Shown piece after piece: positions 7,943 to 16,933 of a stretch of 24,845 bases of DNA. The DNA is from JAJPXC01 sp964517875 (GTDB lineage Bacteria; Bacteroidota; Bacteroidia; Bacteroidales; Muribaculaceae): the NCBI GenBank assembly GCA_964517875.1, contig CAZFEU010000032.1, positions 1 to 24,845 on the forward strand, in the 5' to 3' direction. Numbering within the stretch: position 1 is the first letter of the stretch; each line of letters starts with the position of its first letter. A program made the position numbers and the translations under genes. The notes under the pieces were generated by a model. The model was not told the DNA's origin. It worked only from the letters and a program-made list of their open reading frames with translations, and made no database searches.

Positions 7943-10726
7943 TTAGAAGCGCACACCTACGTTGAAGAATACTCGTGTGCCCTGAGCATAAGAGTAGCGG
8001 TTGGGCCAGCGTGAGCGTGAGTAATTGTCGGTGTCGACACGTCCCTGCTGATAGGCCCAGGTGACAACATCCTTATTATTGAGGAGATTGTTGACGCTGA
8101 GATTGAGGTTGAGTGTAATCTTACGGTTGATGTAAATGGTCTTGCCGATTGACAGGTTAACGGTGAAAGCGTCCTTTAGCTTATCCTGTGCGGCGAGTTC
8201 GCGGGTCTTGTCCTCGAGCCATTTTTCGGGGTCGGGAGCCACCTCGGCGCCTGGCCACATGCCATAAAGGTCGGGGAGCACCTCGTGATATACGGGTGAG
8301 AGGTTGACGTAAGAGTCGCCCTGCCAGGTGCAGTTGACGTTGAAATACCAGTTTTTGGGAGCTGCCCAGTCAATGCCCACATTAGCGGCATATTGGGGAG
8401 TGGAGCCCACGTAATAGTTCTTGAGGTAAACTGTCTGAGTGGTATCAGCATACATACCTGACTCGAATGAGCGTGTACCCTGAGGATTGTTCTTATACTG
8501 GAAGCGTGAGTAAGTACCGGCCACTTCGGCGGTTACCGAGGGGGTAATCTTGTAGGCGGCACCCAGCTCCACGCCCTTATACACCTTCTTCACGCCGGTG
8601 AGTACGTAGTTGGTGAACGATGAATAGCGGTCGTCGTAGAACGATGAACGCTCGGTAACGTTCTCCATCTGAGTGTAGAAGGCGTTGATGGCGCCGCGGA
8701 AACGGCGATAGTTCCATCCATAGCCGATATCACCTGAGATGATGCGCTCCGTCTTGGGGTTGGCCACGGCGTCATCCTTGATGCGGGGCGAGATATAGAT
8801 GTTGTCGACCAGCGGAGCCAGATTGGTGTACTCGGCGTGGCCCTGGAAGAAGTTGCGTCCGTCGAGCTTGTAGACTGCGCCAATCTTGATGCCACCTTCG
8901 TCGAATTTGTGCTTCAGGCCCTTGCCGAGCGAGTTGAGTGGCGAGCGGCCATTGCGCATCTTACCGTCGCGCTGATATTGGGTGTAACCTATCTGCATGC
9001 CGTAGTTAAGATCCCAGTGGGGCAGGTTGATTACGTTCTGCACCCAGGCCTGGAGCTTATATGCGTTGATGTAGTAGTTGTAACCGAATTTGTCGCCTGT
9101 GCCCACGCGGCGGTTAGGGTTGTCCAGGTCGTTCTGGAGCAACAGCGGGTCGAGTGTGATCTCGCGGTCGGAGAATGGGTCGACATCGAGCCAGTAGTCG
9201 CCGCCGAGCATATCGCGGATTGATTTGTACCAGTGTCCGCGGGTGAAGTTGCCGCTCACACCACCCTGAATCGACATCTGGTCGTTGAGTCGATGATTGA
9301 AGTATGAGTTGAGGATGAAATTAAACTGGTTGGAGTGGCGCTTCTCCTGGATGTAGTTAGCGCCCATCTGGTCGTCGTAGGCCAGATTTTTGTTGCGCTC
9401 GTTGGTGAGGTAGTTGGTCTGGTACATTGCGTCCCAGTTGAGCTGGCTCATCTGAGGATTGGTCTCCCACTGATTCAGATAGTAGTCGCCCATCGAGGCA
9501 TTGTCCTGTATATCGTACCAGTAAGATGGGAGATTGCGGTAATAAGTGGGGTTAGGGTCGTTGGCGAAGCGCCAGTTGAGCGCGGCCGATGAGTAGTTGA
9601 CCCAACGCACTGCGGCACCGGTGTTGACCTGGGTTTTATCGGTCTTGTATAGCCAGTTGAGCATAAATGTGGGGTCAAACGAGTCGGTGATGCGAGCCGA
9701 GCGCTTCTTGCCGTCCTGCCATCCCCAGTTGGGGTTGTAGAGGTTTGAGCCCATCAGGTCGTAAGCCTCCTGATAGGTAGCGGTAGAGGTGGCTCGCTGT
9801 GTGGGGCCGCCAAATGCGGTGATCGCCAGCGAGTGGTTGGGGTTGAACACCTTCTCGGCAGCAGCGAAGAGGCCGAATGAATTGTAGAATGTACCTTCAA
9901 TCACGCCCTCATCGGCCCAGCGGCCAATACCCGACACTGTCACTGCCCAGCCGTTTTTCATCAGGCCGGTTGAATAGATGGCCATGGCGCGGAGCATATA
10001 GTTGGAGTTGGTGTAGCTCGCGGTGCCGTAGAAGCCCGGAGCGTAGCTCGAGGCCTGTGTGTTGTAGTTGACCGACCCACCGATGCCGCCGAAGCCGAAG
10101 TCGGCTGCCGACATGCCAAGGGTGGTTGTCTTATTGCGGAATGCGCGGCTGGTCATACCCATGAGGGTGGAGAAGTTGAAACGGCCGCGTATCACATCGT
10201 TGAAGCTGATACCGTTGAGGTAAACCTGCTGATACTGGCTGTCGTAGCCGCGATAGCGGAAATACATCGGGCCGAAGTTGTAGCTGGCCAGCGAGTAGTA
10301 GATATCATCGGCGGCGCCTGTGAGGGCTGAAATGGTCTGCGAGTTGCCCTCCTCGTCCTCCATGATAGCCTCATCAAAGAGCATATCGGCGTGATCCTCG
10401 TAGAATTCGCCACCTTGGAGCTCCGAATACACTTTGATTGTGCCCGCTGCCACACTCTGGTTGTCGAACAGCAGCACCTGGCGGCCGGCCATGGCATAGC
10501 CTTGCGCCTCGACACTGAGCATGGTCTCTCCCGGCTTTACGTTGGAGATGCTGAAGTCACCGGTAGGGCCGGTGGTGACTGTGGCCCCCGAGCTGAGGGT
10601 GACAGTGGCCCCGGCTATGGGATTGCCGGTGTCGGCATCAACCACGCGGCCTGTCACAGAGGCAGTCTGAGCCAATGCAGGCATTATAGCCGCCAGCATA
10701 AGCAATAAGAACAGTTTAATTCTCAT
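7943..10726 (-). CDS. TonB-dependent outer-membrane receptor (not SusC-paired)
   Basis: A 927-residue TonB-dependent receptor that imports a ligand across the outer membrane using TonB energy. It has a signal peptide ending near LAQ at 18-20, then a carboxypeptidase-regulatory-like beta domain (~23-105, with TGRVVDADTGNPIAGATV). The plug (~115-250) contains FRYRGYDSQYQQVYLNG, and a long aromatic-rich barrel follows. It ends in GVRF, the C-terminal Phe expected for BAM-assembled barrels. No SusD homologue is nearby. Instead two DUF5689 lipoproteins follow at 31 and 22 nt spacing, so they probably form its surface complex. A consensus promoter precedes it with a ~100-nt leader. No Fur box, anti-sigma factor or riboswitch that would reveal the substrate was seen. 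Confidence 0.92.
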   Translation of the reverse strand: MRIKLFLLLMLAAIMPALAQTASVTGRVVDADTGNPIAGATVTLSSGATVTTGPTGDFSISNVKPGETMLSVEAQGYAMAGRQVLLFDNQSVAAGTIKVYSELQGGEFYEDHADMLFDEAIMEDEEGNSQTISALTGAADDIYYSLASYNFGPMYFRYRGYDSQYQQVYLNGISFNDVIRGRFNFSTLMGMTSRAFRNKTTTLGMSAADFGFGGIGGSVNYNTQASSYAPGFYGTASYTNSNYMLRAMAIYSTGLMKNGWAVTVSGIGRWADEGVIEGTFYNSFGLFAAAEKVFNPNHSLAITAFGGPTQRATSTATYQEAYDLMGSNLYNPNWGWQDGKKRSARITDSFDPTFMLNWLYKTDKTQVNTGAAVRWVNYSSAALNWRFANDPNPTYYRNLPSYWYDIQDNASMGDYYLNQWETNPQMSQLNWDAMYQTNYLTNERNKNLAYDDQMGANYIQEKRHSNQFNFILNSYFNHRLNDQMSIQGGVSGNFTRGHWYKSIRDMLGGDYWLDVDPFSDREITLDPLLLQNDLDNPNRRVGTGDKFGYNYYINAYKLQAWVQNVINLPHWDLNYGMQIGYTQYQRDGKMRNGRSPLNSLGKGLKHKFDEGGIKIGAVYKLDGRNFFQGHAEYTNLAPLVDNIYISPRIKDDAVANPKTERIISGDIGYGWNYRRFRGAINAFYTQMENVTERSSFYDDRYSSFTNYVLTGVKKVYKGVELGAAYKITPSVTAEVAGTYSRFQYKNNPQGTRSFESGMYADTTQTVYLKNYYVGSTPQYAANVGIDWAAPKNWYFNVNCTWQGDSYVNLSPVYHEVLPDLYGMWPGAEVAPDPEKWLEDKTRELAAQDKLKDAFTVNLSIGKTIYINRKITLNLNLSVNNLLNNKDVVTWAYQQGRVDTDNYSRSRWPNRYSYAQGTRVFFNVGVRF

Positions 10727-10836
10727 GATTGGTTGGTAAATTTATAATGTATTGAATAATTGGCTATTAACTATCTTTTTCGGTTTCTCACGGCAGTCAG
10801 CCACTCGATTTTTTGTTTTTTTGTCAAATTAACCCC

Positions 10837-10868
10837 CAAAAGTAACAATTTTTTCACTTTGCCACAAC
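10837..10868 (-). promoter_or_regulatory. Promoter of the TonB receptor/DUF5689 operon
   Basis: On the minus strand GTTG (10868-10865), a 20-nt spacer and TACTTTTG (10844-10837) fit the Bacteroidetes promoter; only the first base of the -33 element deviates. The predicted leader is ~100 nt and AT-rich, without a strong hairpin. Confidence 0.75.
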
Positions 10869-10909
10869 CCCCACACTCATTTTAACAATTCCCCACAGTA
10901 ATCAACCCG

Positions 10910-11821
10910 TCACTCCCTTTGGTCACCTGACTTGCGCGCAAGGGTGGCGTTGCGGTGGAGCTGCGGGAGCTTGGCCCTACGGATGGCGCTGTGGCGAAAC
11001 GTGGAGCAATAAGCGTCATGATCCATAGCCGCTACATCGGAGGCGGTAAGTCGCAATACCTCGGGGCGCGGCGTTAATTGTGGTAAAAGCCCGGCACATG
11101 GAGCGCAGTGGTTGTGAGGGCAGCACAGCTGACACTCATCGCAACCATAGATACGCCCATGCAGCTCTATGTCGTCAGACAGCTCACCGCGATATTCGAT
11201 TGTGAGATATGACAGGCATCGGCGCGAGTCGAAGGTGCCATCGGAGAGCAGCGCTCCGCCAGGGCAACGCGCCACACACGCCATGCAGTCGCCGCAACCG
11301 GGTGCGCAGGGGGTGTCGGGCTCTATCTCTGCCGTGGTCAATATCTCCCCAAGGAGCACCGCCGAGCCGTGACCCGGCACTATGATCTGATGGTTGCGCC
11401 CTATGAAGCCTACCCCCGACTTCATGGCCCAGTATCGCTCAAGCATCGGCGCTGTGTCGACGCATACACGGCACGCCGCACCGTATTTGTCGGTCAGTCG
11501 TCGAGCAATGTCATTGAGCCTACCGCGCAACACCTCATGGTAGTCGTCGCCCAAGGCATAAGATGCTATTGCGCAATCTTGCTGTAGCCGATAGGGAAAA
11601 GCGCACGAAACCACCGTGCGTGCGCCTTCAAGCAGCAATGTCGGGTCGGCCCGAAGCTGGTCGTAGCGGGCAAGGTATTCCATTTGTCCATGTCGACCCT
11701 CGGCTATCCATCGGCGGTAGGTGGCAATTGCGGGGGCATCAACGCACCGGGCGGCAGCAACTCCGCACGCCACAGCGCCAGCCTCGGCAGCCCACCGTTT
11801 TACCTCATCGCGCTTCACCAC
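10910..11821 (-). CDS. queG: Epoxyqueuosine reductase QueG
   Basis: QueG performs the last step of queuosine synthesis, reducing epoxyqueuosine in tRNA to queuosine with cobalamin and two 4Fe-4S clusters. The 303 residues show the cobalamin-binding N-terminal half with the VDTAP motif (Asp122 is the probable proton donor) and GFIGRN at 138-143. The ferredoxin-like part has cluster cysteines Cys176, 179, 182 and 186, then Cys202, 227, 230, 233 and 234. The HEAT-like C-terminal extension of the longer B. subtilis form is reduced to ~60 residues. The start at 11821 lies 5 nt after the deacetylase stop, so it is the third gene of an operon with unrelated envelope genes. Confidence 0.96.
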   Translation of the reverse strand: MVKRDEVKRWAAEAGAVACGVAAARCVDAPAIATYRRWIAEGRHGQMEYLARYDQLRADPTLLLEGARTVVSCAFPYRLQQDCAIASYALGDDYHEVLRGRLNDIARRLTDKYGAACRVCVDTAPMLERYWAMKSGVGFIGRNHQIIVPGHGSAVLLGEILTTAEIEPDTPCAPGCGDCMACVARCPGGALLSDGTFDSRRCLSYLTIEYRGELSDDIELHGRIYGCDECQLCCPHNHCAPCAGLLPQLTPRPEVLRLTASDVAAMDHDAYCSTFRHSAIRRAKLPQLHRNATLARKSGDQRE

Positions 11822-11826
11822 AGTAG

Positions 11827-12444
11827 TTACATTGGTAGTGGCAAGAAGGTATATCCTTGCTGTTTAAGCCATTCGATGGCTGCAGGGAGCACCTGGCGAA
11901 GGTTGCGTTCGGCCTTGAGCGAGTCGTGAAACACGATGATGGAGCCATTGCGGGTGTAACGGATAATGTTGTTCAGCACTTGCTCGGGGCCAAGTTTGCG
12001 CGAATAGTCGCGGGTCACCAGGTCGTACATCACCAGGTTGTAACGCTCCTTGATGGCCTTGGCCTGCGACCAGCGTATCAACCCATGCGGGGGACGGAAC
12101 AGCGGACTCCCAATCAGCTCGTTGGCCTGTGTGATGTCGCGCAGATAGCGGCGCGAGTGCACCTTCATGCCCTGCAGATGGTGCATCGTATGATTGCCAT
12201 AGGAGTGGCCGCGGCGCTTGATTTCGTCAAGCAACTCGGGATGGCGGCGCACATTGTCGCCCACGAGAAAGAAAGTAGCCTTGATGCCGTAGCGGTCAAG
12301 CACATCAAGCACCCACGGCGTCACCTCGGGTATCGGGCCGTCGTCGAATGTGAGGTATACAACACGCGACTCCTGTTTACTGATGCGCCATATTGCCTCA
12401 GGAAACAGAAGTCGGTATAATAGTGGAGGTTGCTCTATAAGCAT
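11827..12444 (-). CDS. Polysaccharide deacetylase (NodB/CE4 domain)
   Basis: A metal-dependent deacetylase of the carbohydrate esterase 4 family, acting on N-acetylated sugars such as peptidoglycan, chitin-like or surface polysaccharide. The catalytic motifs are all present in 205 residues: TFDDGP at 32-37 (Asp34 base, Asp35 metal), HTMHH at 85-89 (His85 and His89 metal), RPPHG at 117-121 and VFHDS at 171-175. There is no cleaved signal peptide; a weakly hydrophobic N-terminus precedes the domain. It is 15 nt downstream of the DUF2723 gene and 5 nt upstream of queG. The substrate is not determined; pairing with a GT-C-like enzyme suggests an envelope-glycan role. Confidence 0.92.
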   Translation of the reverse strand: MLIEQPPLLYRLLFPEAIWRISKQESRVVYLTFDDGPIPEVTPWVLDVLDRYGIKATFFLVGDNVRRHPELLDEIKRRGHSYGNHTMHHLQGMKVHSRRYLRDITQANELIGSPLFRPPHGLIRWSQAKAIKERYNLVMYDLVTRDYSRKLGPEQVLNNIIRYTRNGSIIVFHDSLKAERNLRQVLPAAIEWLKQQGYTFLPLPM

Positions 12445-12459
12445 CCTTTACAGGTCAAT

Positions 12460-15400
12460 TTATGATTTAGCCCCTTGCTCTTCGGTAGCCTCGGCATCGA
12501 GCTTTTCGAAATAAGCCTTCTCAATCAGCTCCTGAATTTTGTCGTAGTCGATCAGCTCGGCCTGGTGGAGTAAACGCCAGTTAGTAGCTTCATCATCTTT
12601 CATCGCGGGTGACTGAGTATTGTAGAAGTATGTAAGATTGAAGTCAACGTTGGCTGCGTCCACGCCCTTCTGCAATGTGGTGAGGTCGGCCTCGACATTT
12701 TCAATATAGGAGCTCAGAAGCATGTAGAGAATCCACGCATTGGAGTCAATTTCCTGCTTTTGCAGGGTGCCACCGTGGCCCGAGCGCTGCATGGCGCTGT
12801 AGTAGGCCATATACTGGGCATGGCGCTTCACCTCATCCTGATATATCTTGATGGCCTTCTCCTTGAGCGAAGGATCGTTGAGATAGTTGGCCAGTGCCAG
12901 ATAATCGCCTACGAGATAGAATGATGTAAGCTGTTGATAGGGTGACAGACGTGTGGGAAGTTTCTCCTCGATTATGTTGAGCACGTTGAGGGCCTTTTTA
13001 AACTTCTGCTGTGCCTCGGCCTCATTGTATGCGCGGAGCTGTATACCTTCGGCTATAAGGTCGGCGGCGAGGTTGGCCAGAGCCGAGCGGTGGTGTGTCA
13101 CCATGTTGCGCACTGTCTCGTCGAGATACAGGTCTTTGCCTGAATCAAGGCCACCCCAGCGGAAACGCTCCGTGACGTTGCGGTACATCTTCTCGGTGTT
13201 CGACTTAGTCTCGCCGTTGTTGTTCATCCCCTCGGCCACCGGTGTCATCTGATAGGCCAGACCGGTGCGACGCAGGTATCGGTCAGTGCCCACGAAGTGC
13301 GCTCCGCCGCCAACAGTCACGGCAAAGTAAACCGGACGATTCCAGCCGTTGCTTATCGAGCGGTTAATCATGTCGAGGGTCAGCAGGTTGCTCTGGTCGA
13401 GCGTGCCGTAACTTCTGCTGGGGTTTATGCCTGCCGACTCTCTGAGGTCGAGCATTATGGCGGCATCGGCACCTATTGTATCACTTGCGGGTAGAATTCC
13501 GCGGGCCACTGCGTCTTTCAGGTTGTTAGGCATAAGCAGGTGGGTGTAGGGCATGCGCAGGCGTCCGCCAAGCACTGCTTCACCCTTGCCTGAATAGACG
13601 TCGGCCAAAGCATCGGAAGTGAAGGTATACCCCTTCTCGGGTATTACCACCACTTGCTGAAGCCGCTCATAGGCGAGCTGTCCGGGAGCTGCCTGGAAGT
13701 CGATTGGGGCGCTCTCATAGTTGGGTAGCCGCTGCTGCTCGGCATACCAGGGGGTGGTGAGGTAAGCGAGGTTGACCACGCGCACATCGGTGCGGTACCC
13801 CTCAACCTCCTGTGCATACCACAGCGGGAAGGTATCGTTGTCGCCGTTGACAAATATTATGGCATCGTCGTCAACGCTCGACAGGTAGTTCATGCCGAAG
13901 TCGCGGGCCACGTAGCGCCCCGAGCGGTCATGGTCGTCCCACGTCTGCGACACCATCTGGCAGGGCACGAAGATGCCTATCAGCACCGCCACCACGGCAA
14001 TGCCCAGACTCAGGCGGTGCGAAAGCCCAGTAGCGTCACCGCTATTGGCTTTTTTCTTCTTGTTGAAACGTCGATAAAGGTCGCACACGAATCCCCACAG
14101 GCCCGCCACGCCCATGCCGAGCCATATCGCAAAGGCATAGAAGGAGCCGGCAAACGCATAGTCGCGCTCGCGGGGCTGCGCTGGGGTCTGATTGAGATAG
14201 AGCACGATGGCTATACCCGTCATAAAGAACAGGAAGAATATCACCCAGAATTGCTCAATGCCTCGCTTAGAGCAGAATGCCTGCCACAACAATCCGATGA
14301 TGCCCATGAACAAGGGTAGCATATAGAACACGTTGTGACCCTTGTTGTCCTTGCCGAGCTCATCAGGGAGTAGCGACTGATCGCCAAGCATATGGTTGTC
14401 AATCAGAGGTATACCAGAAATCCAGTTGCCATGATTGGGTTCTCCCTGGCCCTGGTAGTCGTTTTGACGACCTGCAAAGTTCCACATAAAGTAACGCCAG
14501 TACATATACGATAGCTGATACCCAAGGAAGAATTGCAGATTCTGCCTGAAGGTGGGTTTTAGCATCATCTCTCGCGACACGGCATTGCCATTAGAGTCGA
14601 TGTAAGTTGTACCTTCCACAAGATCCATGTCTGACTGGTCGGTCTGGGTCCAGGTGAGGTATGACATCTGGTGGCGCGGGTCGGCCGAATACATGCGGGG
14701 GAAGAGCATATTGAGCTCGGGGGTGTACATATAGTCGCTCGACGAATCGACACTTCGCACCACATAGCGGTCGGGCTCGTCGGGCGAGGTTTTCACAACC
14801 TTATCATAGGCTGTATGGTCAGGGTTGACCTTGACAGGTGTTGACACGCCATCTTTATCAACCTCATAAACTAATCCTGAATATAATGTGCGGCCGTAAA
14901 GCAACGGGCGCTCGCCGTACTGCTCACGGTTGAGGTATGAGCCCAGGGCAAATACATTGTCGATCTGATTCTGACTCAGCGGCGGGTTGGCGTTGGCGCG
15001 GATTATCAGCAGCGCATAGCTCGAATATCCCACAAACATCACCACCACCGACAGCATTATCACCGACAGGATGCGTCGCGGCAACTCCTTGCAATAGCCA
15101 AAGAAGTACACGCACATGGCGGCTATGATAAACACCGGCACTACCCAGCTGTGTCCGATAAACGGGATGCCGGTAAAAGTTATCGCCAGTATGAACGACA
15201 CCTTGATAAGCCGCGGGTTGCGGTTGAGCCACAGCTCTCGCAGGCTCCACACAAACAGGCATACCAGTAGCACTATGTAGATCAGCACACCTGAGTTATA
15301 ACCCATATTAAGGGTGTTGACGGTGAACAGCTCGAACTTCTGGGCCACCAACACAAATCCGGGCACCAGGCCATAGAGTATCAGAGCCACGATGGCTGCC

Positions 15401-16080
15401 GCTACCGCCAGCGATATCAACGACCCCTTGGCTGTGGTGTTCTTAAACTTGCGGTAGTATACCACCAGCACGATGGCAGGGATACAGAGCAGGTTGAGCA
15501 GGTGCACTGCTATAGAGATTCCTATCACATAGGCTATCAGTATGAGGTATCGGTCGCTGTGGGGCTGATCAGCCCGATTCTCCCACTTGAGGATAAGCCA
15601 GAACACCAGGGCCGTGCAGAACGACGAGAATGCGTATACCTCACCCTCGACTGCCGAAAACCAGAATGTGTCGCTCCACGTATATGCCAGCGCTCCACAT
15701 ATGCCCGAGCCAAATATCACAAGCATCTGGGTCAGCGTCACATCGGTGGCATCATCCTTCACCACAAGCCGGCGCACCAGGTGGGTTATAGTCCAGAACA
15801 GCAGCAGTATAGTGGCCGCGCTAAGCAGTGCCGACATCGAGTTGACTGCCAGGGCGGCGTTAGTTGCCTCACCGCCGAACAGGGTGATAAAGAAGCGTGC
15901 CGTGAGCATGAAGATAGGGTTGCCCGGCGGGTGTCCGATATCAAGCTTATACCCTTGGCTTATGAACTCGGGGCAATCCCAGAAACTGGCAGTGGGCTCC
16001 ACCGTGAGCAGATAGGTGGTGGCGGCTATGAGAAAACAGAGCCAGCCCAGCGAATTGTTGATTAGGTTATATTTTTTCAT
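12460..16080 (-). CDS. DUF2723 multi-pass membrane protein, GT-C-like (TMEM260-related)
   Basis: A 1206-residue integral membrane protein of the DUF2723 family, widespread in Bacteroidetes. Eukaryotic relatives (TMEM260) are protein O-mannosyltransferases, so a glycosyltransferase using a lipid-linked sugar is likely. TM helix 1 (~12-27) is followed by the family signature FWDCPEF with Asp35 and Glu38, then GHPPGNP at 49-55, the probable active-site loop of a GT-C fold. About a dozen TM helices extend to ~700. A large soluble region, periplasmic by topology, follows, and its last ~200 residues are helical and TPR-like. It is first in an operon with the deacetylase and queG. It could feed general protein O-glycosylation known in this phylum; acceptor and sugar are unproven. 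Confidence 0.9.
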   Translation of the reverse strand: MKKYNLINNSLGWLCFLIAATTYLLTVEPTASFWDCPEFISQGYKLDIGHPPGNPIFMLTARFFITLFGGEATNAALAVNSMSALLSAATILLLFWTITHLVRRLVVKDDATDVTLTQMLVIFGSGICGALAYTWSDTFWFSAVEGEVYAFSSFCTALVFWLILKWENRADQPHSDRYLILIAYVIGISIAVHLLNLLCIPAIVLVVYYRKFKNTTAKGSLISLAVAAAIVALILYGLVPGFVLVAQKFELFTVNTLNMGYNSGVLIYIVLLVCLFVWSLRELWLNRNPRLIKVSFILAITFTGIPFIGHSWVVPVFIIAAMCVYFFGYCKELPRRILSVIMLSVVVMFVGYSSYALLIIRANANPPLSQNQIDNVFALGSYLNREQYGERPLLYGRTLYSGLVYEVDKDGVSTPVKVNPDHTAYDKVVKTSPDEPDRYVVRSVDSSSDYMYTPELNMLFPRMYSADPRHQMSYLTWTQTDQSDMDLVEGTTYIDSNGNAVSREMMLKPTFRQNLQFFLGYQLSYMYWRYFMWNFAGRQNDYQGQGEPNHGNWISGIPLIDNHMLGDQSLLPDELGKDNKGHNVFYMLPLFMGIIGLLWQAFCSKRGIEQFWVIFFLFFMTGIAIVLYLNQTPAQPRERDYAFAGSFYAFAIWLGMGVAGLWGFVCDLYRRFNKKKKANSGDATGLSHRLSLGIAVVAVLIGIFVPCQMVSQTWDDHDRSGRYVARDFGMNYLSSVDDDAIIFVNGDNDTFPLWYAQEVEGYRTDVRVVNLAYLTTPWYAEQQRLPNYESAPIDFQAAPGQLAYERLQQVVVIPEKGYTFTSDALADVYSGKGEAVLGGRLRMPYTHLLMPNNLKDAVARGILPASDTIGADAAIMLDLRESAGINPSRSYGTLDQSNLLTLDMINRSISNGWNRPVYFAVTVGGGAHFVGTDRYLRRTGLAYQMTPVAEGMNNNGETKSNTEKMYRNVTERFRWGGLDSGKDLYLDETVRNMVTHHRSALANLAADLIAEGIQLRAYNEAEAQQKFKKALNVLNIIEEKLPTRLSPYQQLTSFYLVGDYLALANYLNDPSLKEKAIKIYQDEVKRHAQYMAYYSAMQRSGHGGTLQKQEIDSNAWILYMLLSSYIENVEADLTTLQKGVDAANVDFNLTYFYNTQSPAMKDDEATNWRLLHQAELIDYDKIQELIEKAYFEKLDAEATEEQGAKS

Positions 16081-16094
16081 CTTTTGTTGTCAAG

Positions 16095-16158
16095 AGGATG
16101 CGGGCCGCAGCTCTATTCGCACGCCACCGGCTCCGTGGTTTTACTCACTCCACATCCT
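16095..16158 (-). promoter_or_regulatory. Structured leader upstream of the DUF2723 gene
   Basis: In the minus-strand RNA AGGATGTGG pairs with CCGCATCCT over 9 bp, including one G·U that is an A·C mismatch on the other strand, enclosing 46 nt. A smaller CCAC/GTGG hairpin lies inside. The stem ends 14 nt before the ATG. No U-run follows, so it is not a standard terminator for the upstream TM2 gene. A cis-regulatory RNA is possible but unproven. Confidence 0.4.
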
Positions 16159-16178
16159 TTTGTGTTTAAATTTTTGCA

Positions 16179-16679
16179 TTATAGTACTGGGAATGAGGAT
16201 GTAGAGAGCACATATTTGCGCTGAAACTCAGCTTCATTCATTATCAGCATATAGATACCTTGTACAAACATTATCACCTGCCACAGGCCACAAGTAACAA
16301 ACGACAGCAACAGGCATATCAGCCCGGCTCCGGGGCGCGCAAGATAGAAGTACTGCACACCTAAGCCGCCAAGCAGTATTGCCAGCAATCCGCACACAGT
16401 CTTGTTCTTGGGCGACTCTATACGATGTTCGGGCACATTAAGGTCGAGAACAGGCTGTGGATAAGAGTATTGATACGACTGCTGGTGATGAGGTGTCGAC
16501 TGATGTGGGTTCACTCCGTTGATTACCTCCATAAGCTCAGGCACGGTGTAGGCCGGCGCCCAGTTGGGCATACCTTTGCACCATATCTGCGAATTTGGTT
16601 CAAGGCCATAGAGCTTGAGCTGCTCCTTCGACATCGGGCCTACCTGCTGTCCGTTATAAACTATAAAGTACTCAGCCAT
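16179..16679 (-). CDS. GYF_2 (DUF4339) + TM2 domain membrane protein
   Basis: A 166-residue protein in two parts. Residues ~3-55 form a GYF_2/DUF4339 domain (YFIVYNGQQVGPMSKEQL, then the WCKGMPNWAPA core), which binds proline-rich peptides in eukaryotic GYF relatives. A Gln/Pro/His-rich linker spans ~58-85. Residues ~92-150 are a TM2 domain with two helices (VCGLLAILLGGLGVQYFYL and a second hairpin containing GLICLLLSFVTCGLWQVIMF). The pairing is common in Bacteroidetes but its function is unknown; a membrane-anchored peptide-recognition or scaffolding role is plausible. It lies 98 nt upstream of the DUF2723 gene on the same strand and could be co-transcribed. It is divergent from the lipoprotein gene. 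Confidence 0.88.
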   Translation of the reverse strand: MAEYFIVYNGQQVGPMSKEQLKLYGLEPNSQIWCKGMPNWAPAYTVPELMEVINGVNPHQSTPHHQQSYQYSYPQPVLDLNVPEHRIESPKNKTVCGLLAILLGGLGVQYFYLARPGAGLICLLLSFVTCGLWQVIMFVQGIYMLIMNEAEFQRKYVLSTSSFPVL

Positions 16680-16862
16680 AATGATTGGTTAATTCAGCGT
16701 GATGTATCACTCCGCGAATATACAACTTTTTTCCCGACTTCCATCCCACCCCATCAATCTACCTCCTGGGCAAGCTGTTCAGAGGGGGGGGAAGGATACC
16801 AAACGCCTAATCCTTACGCCGAAAGGCCCTTAATGTTTGTAATTGTTAAAACGCTGGCTTAA

Positions 16863-16894
16863 TTTGTCAAATCTGAATTTTTCCATTTAATTTG
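16863..16894 (+). promoter_or_regulatory. Promoter of the orphan lipoprotein gene
   Basis: TTTG (16863-16866), a 20-nt spacer and TTAATTTG (16887-16894) match TTTG-N19-21-TAnnTTTG with one deviation in the -7 box. The leader would be ~33 nt and AT-rich. The 254-bp divergent gap also contains a run of eight G (~16784-16791) and otherwise nothing recognisable. Confidence 0.65.
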
Positions 16895-16933
16895 CAAATA
16901 GATATCATTTTTTTATAGGTAAATGATTCAACC

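Noticed and set aside
7912..7956. An upstream ATG for the tandem DUF5689 lipoprotein
   Set aside because: It would put 15 residues before the lipoprotein signal and overlap the TonB receptor stop.
14924..15262. A second minus-strand frame inside the DUF2723 gene
   Set aside because: It is a shadow of the long membrane protein, whose frame is continuous for 1206 codons with consistent hydrophobic segments.
16095..16158. A possible tRNA, because of the 7-bp acceptor-like outer stem
   Set aside because: It is only 64 nt, with no T-arm or GTTCRANNC loop, no recognisable anticodon arm and no CCA end.
16784..16791. An eight-G run as a phase-variation switch
   Set aside because: It lies outside the identified promoter boxes and outside any coding frame, so a switching effect has no visible mechanism.
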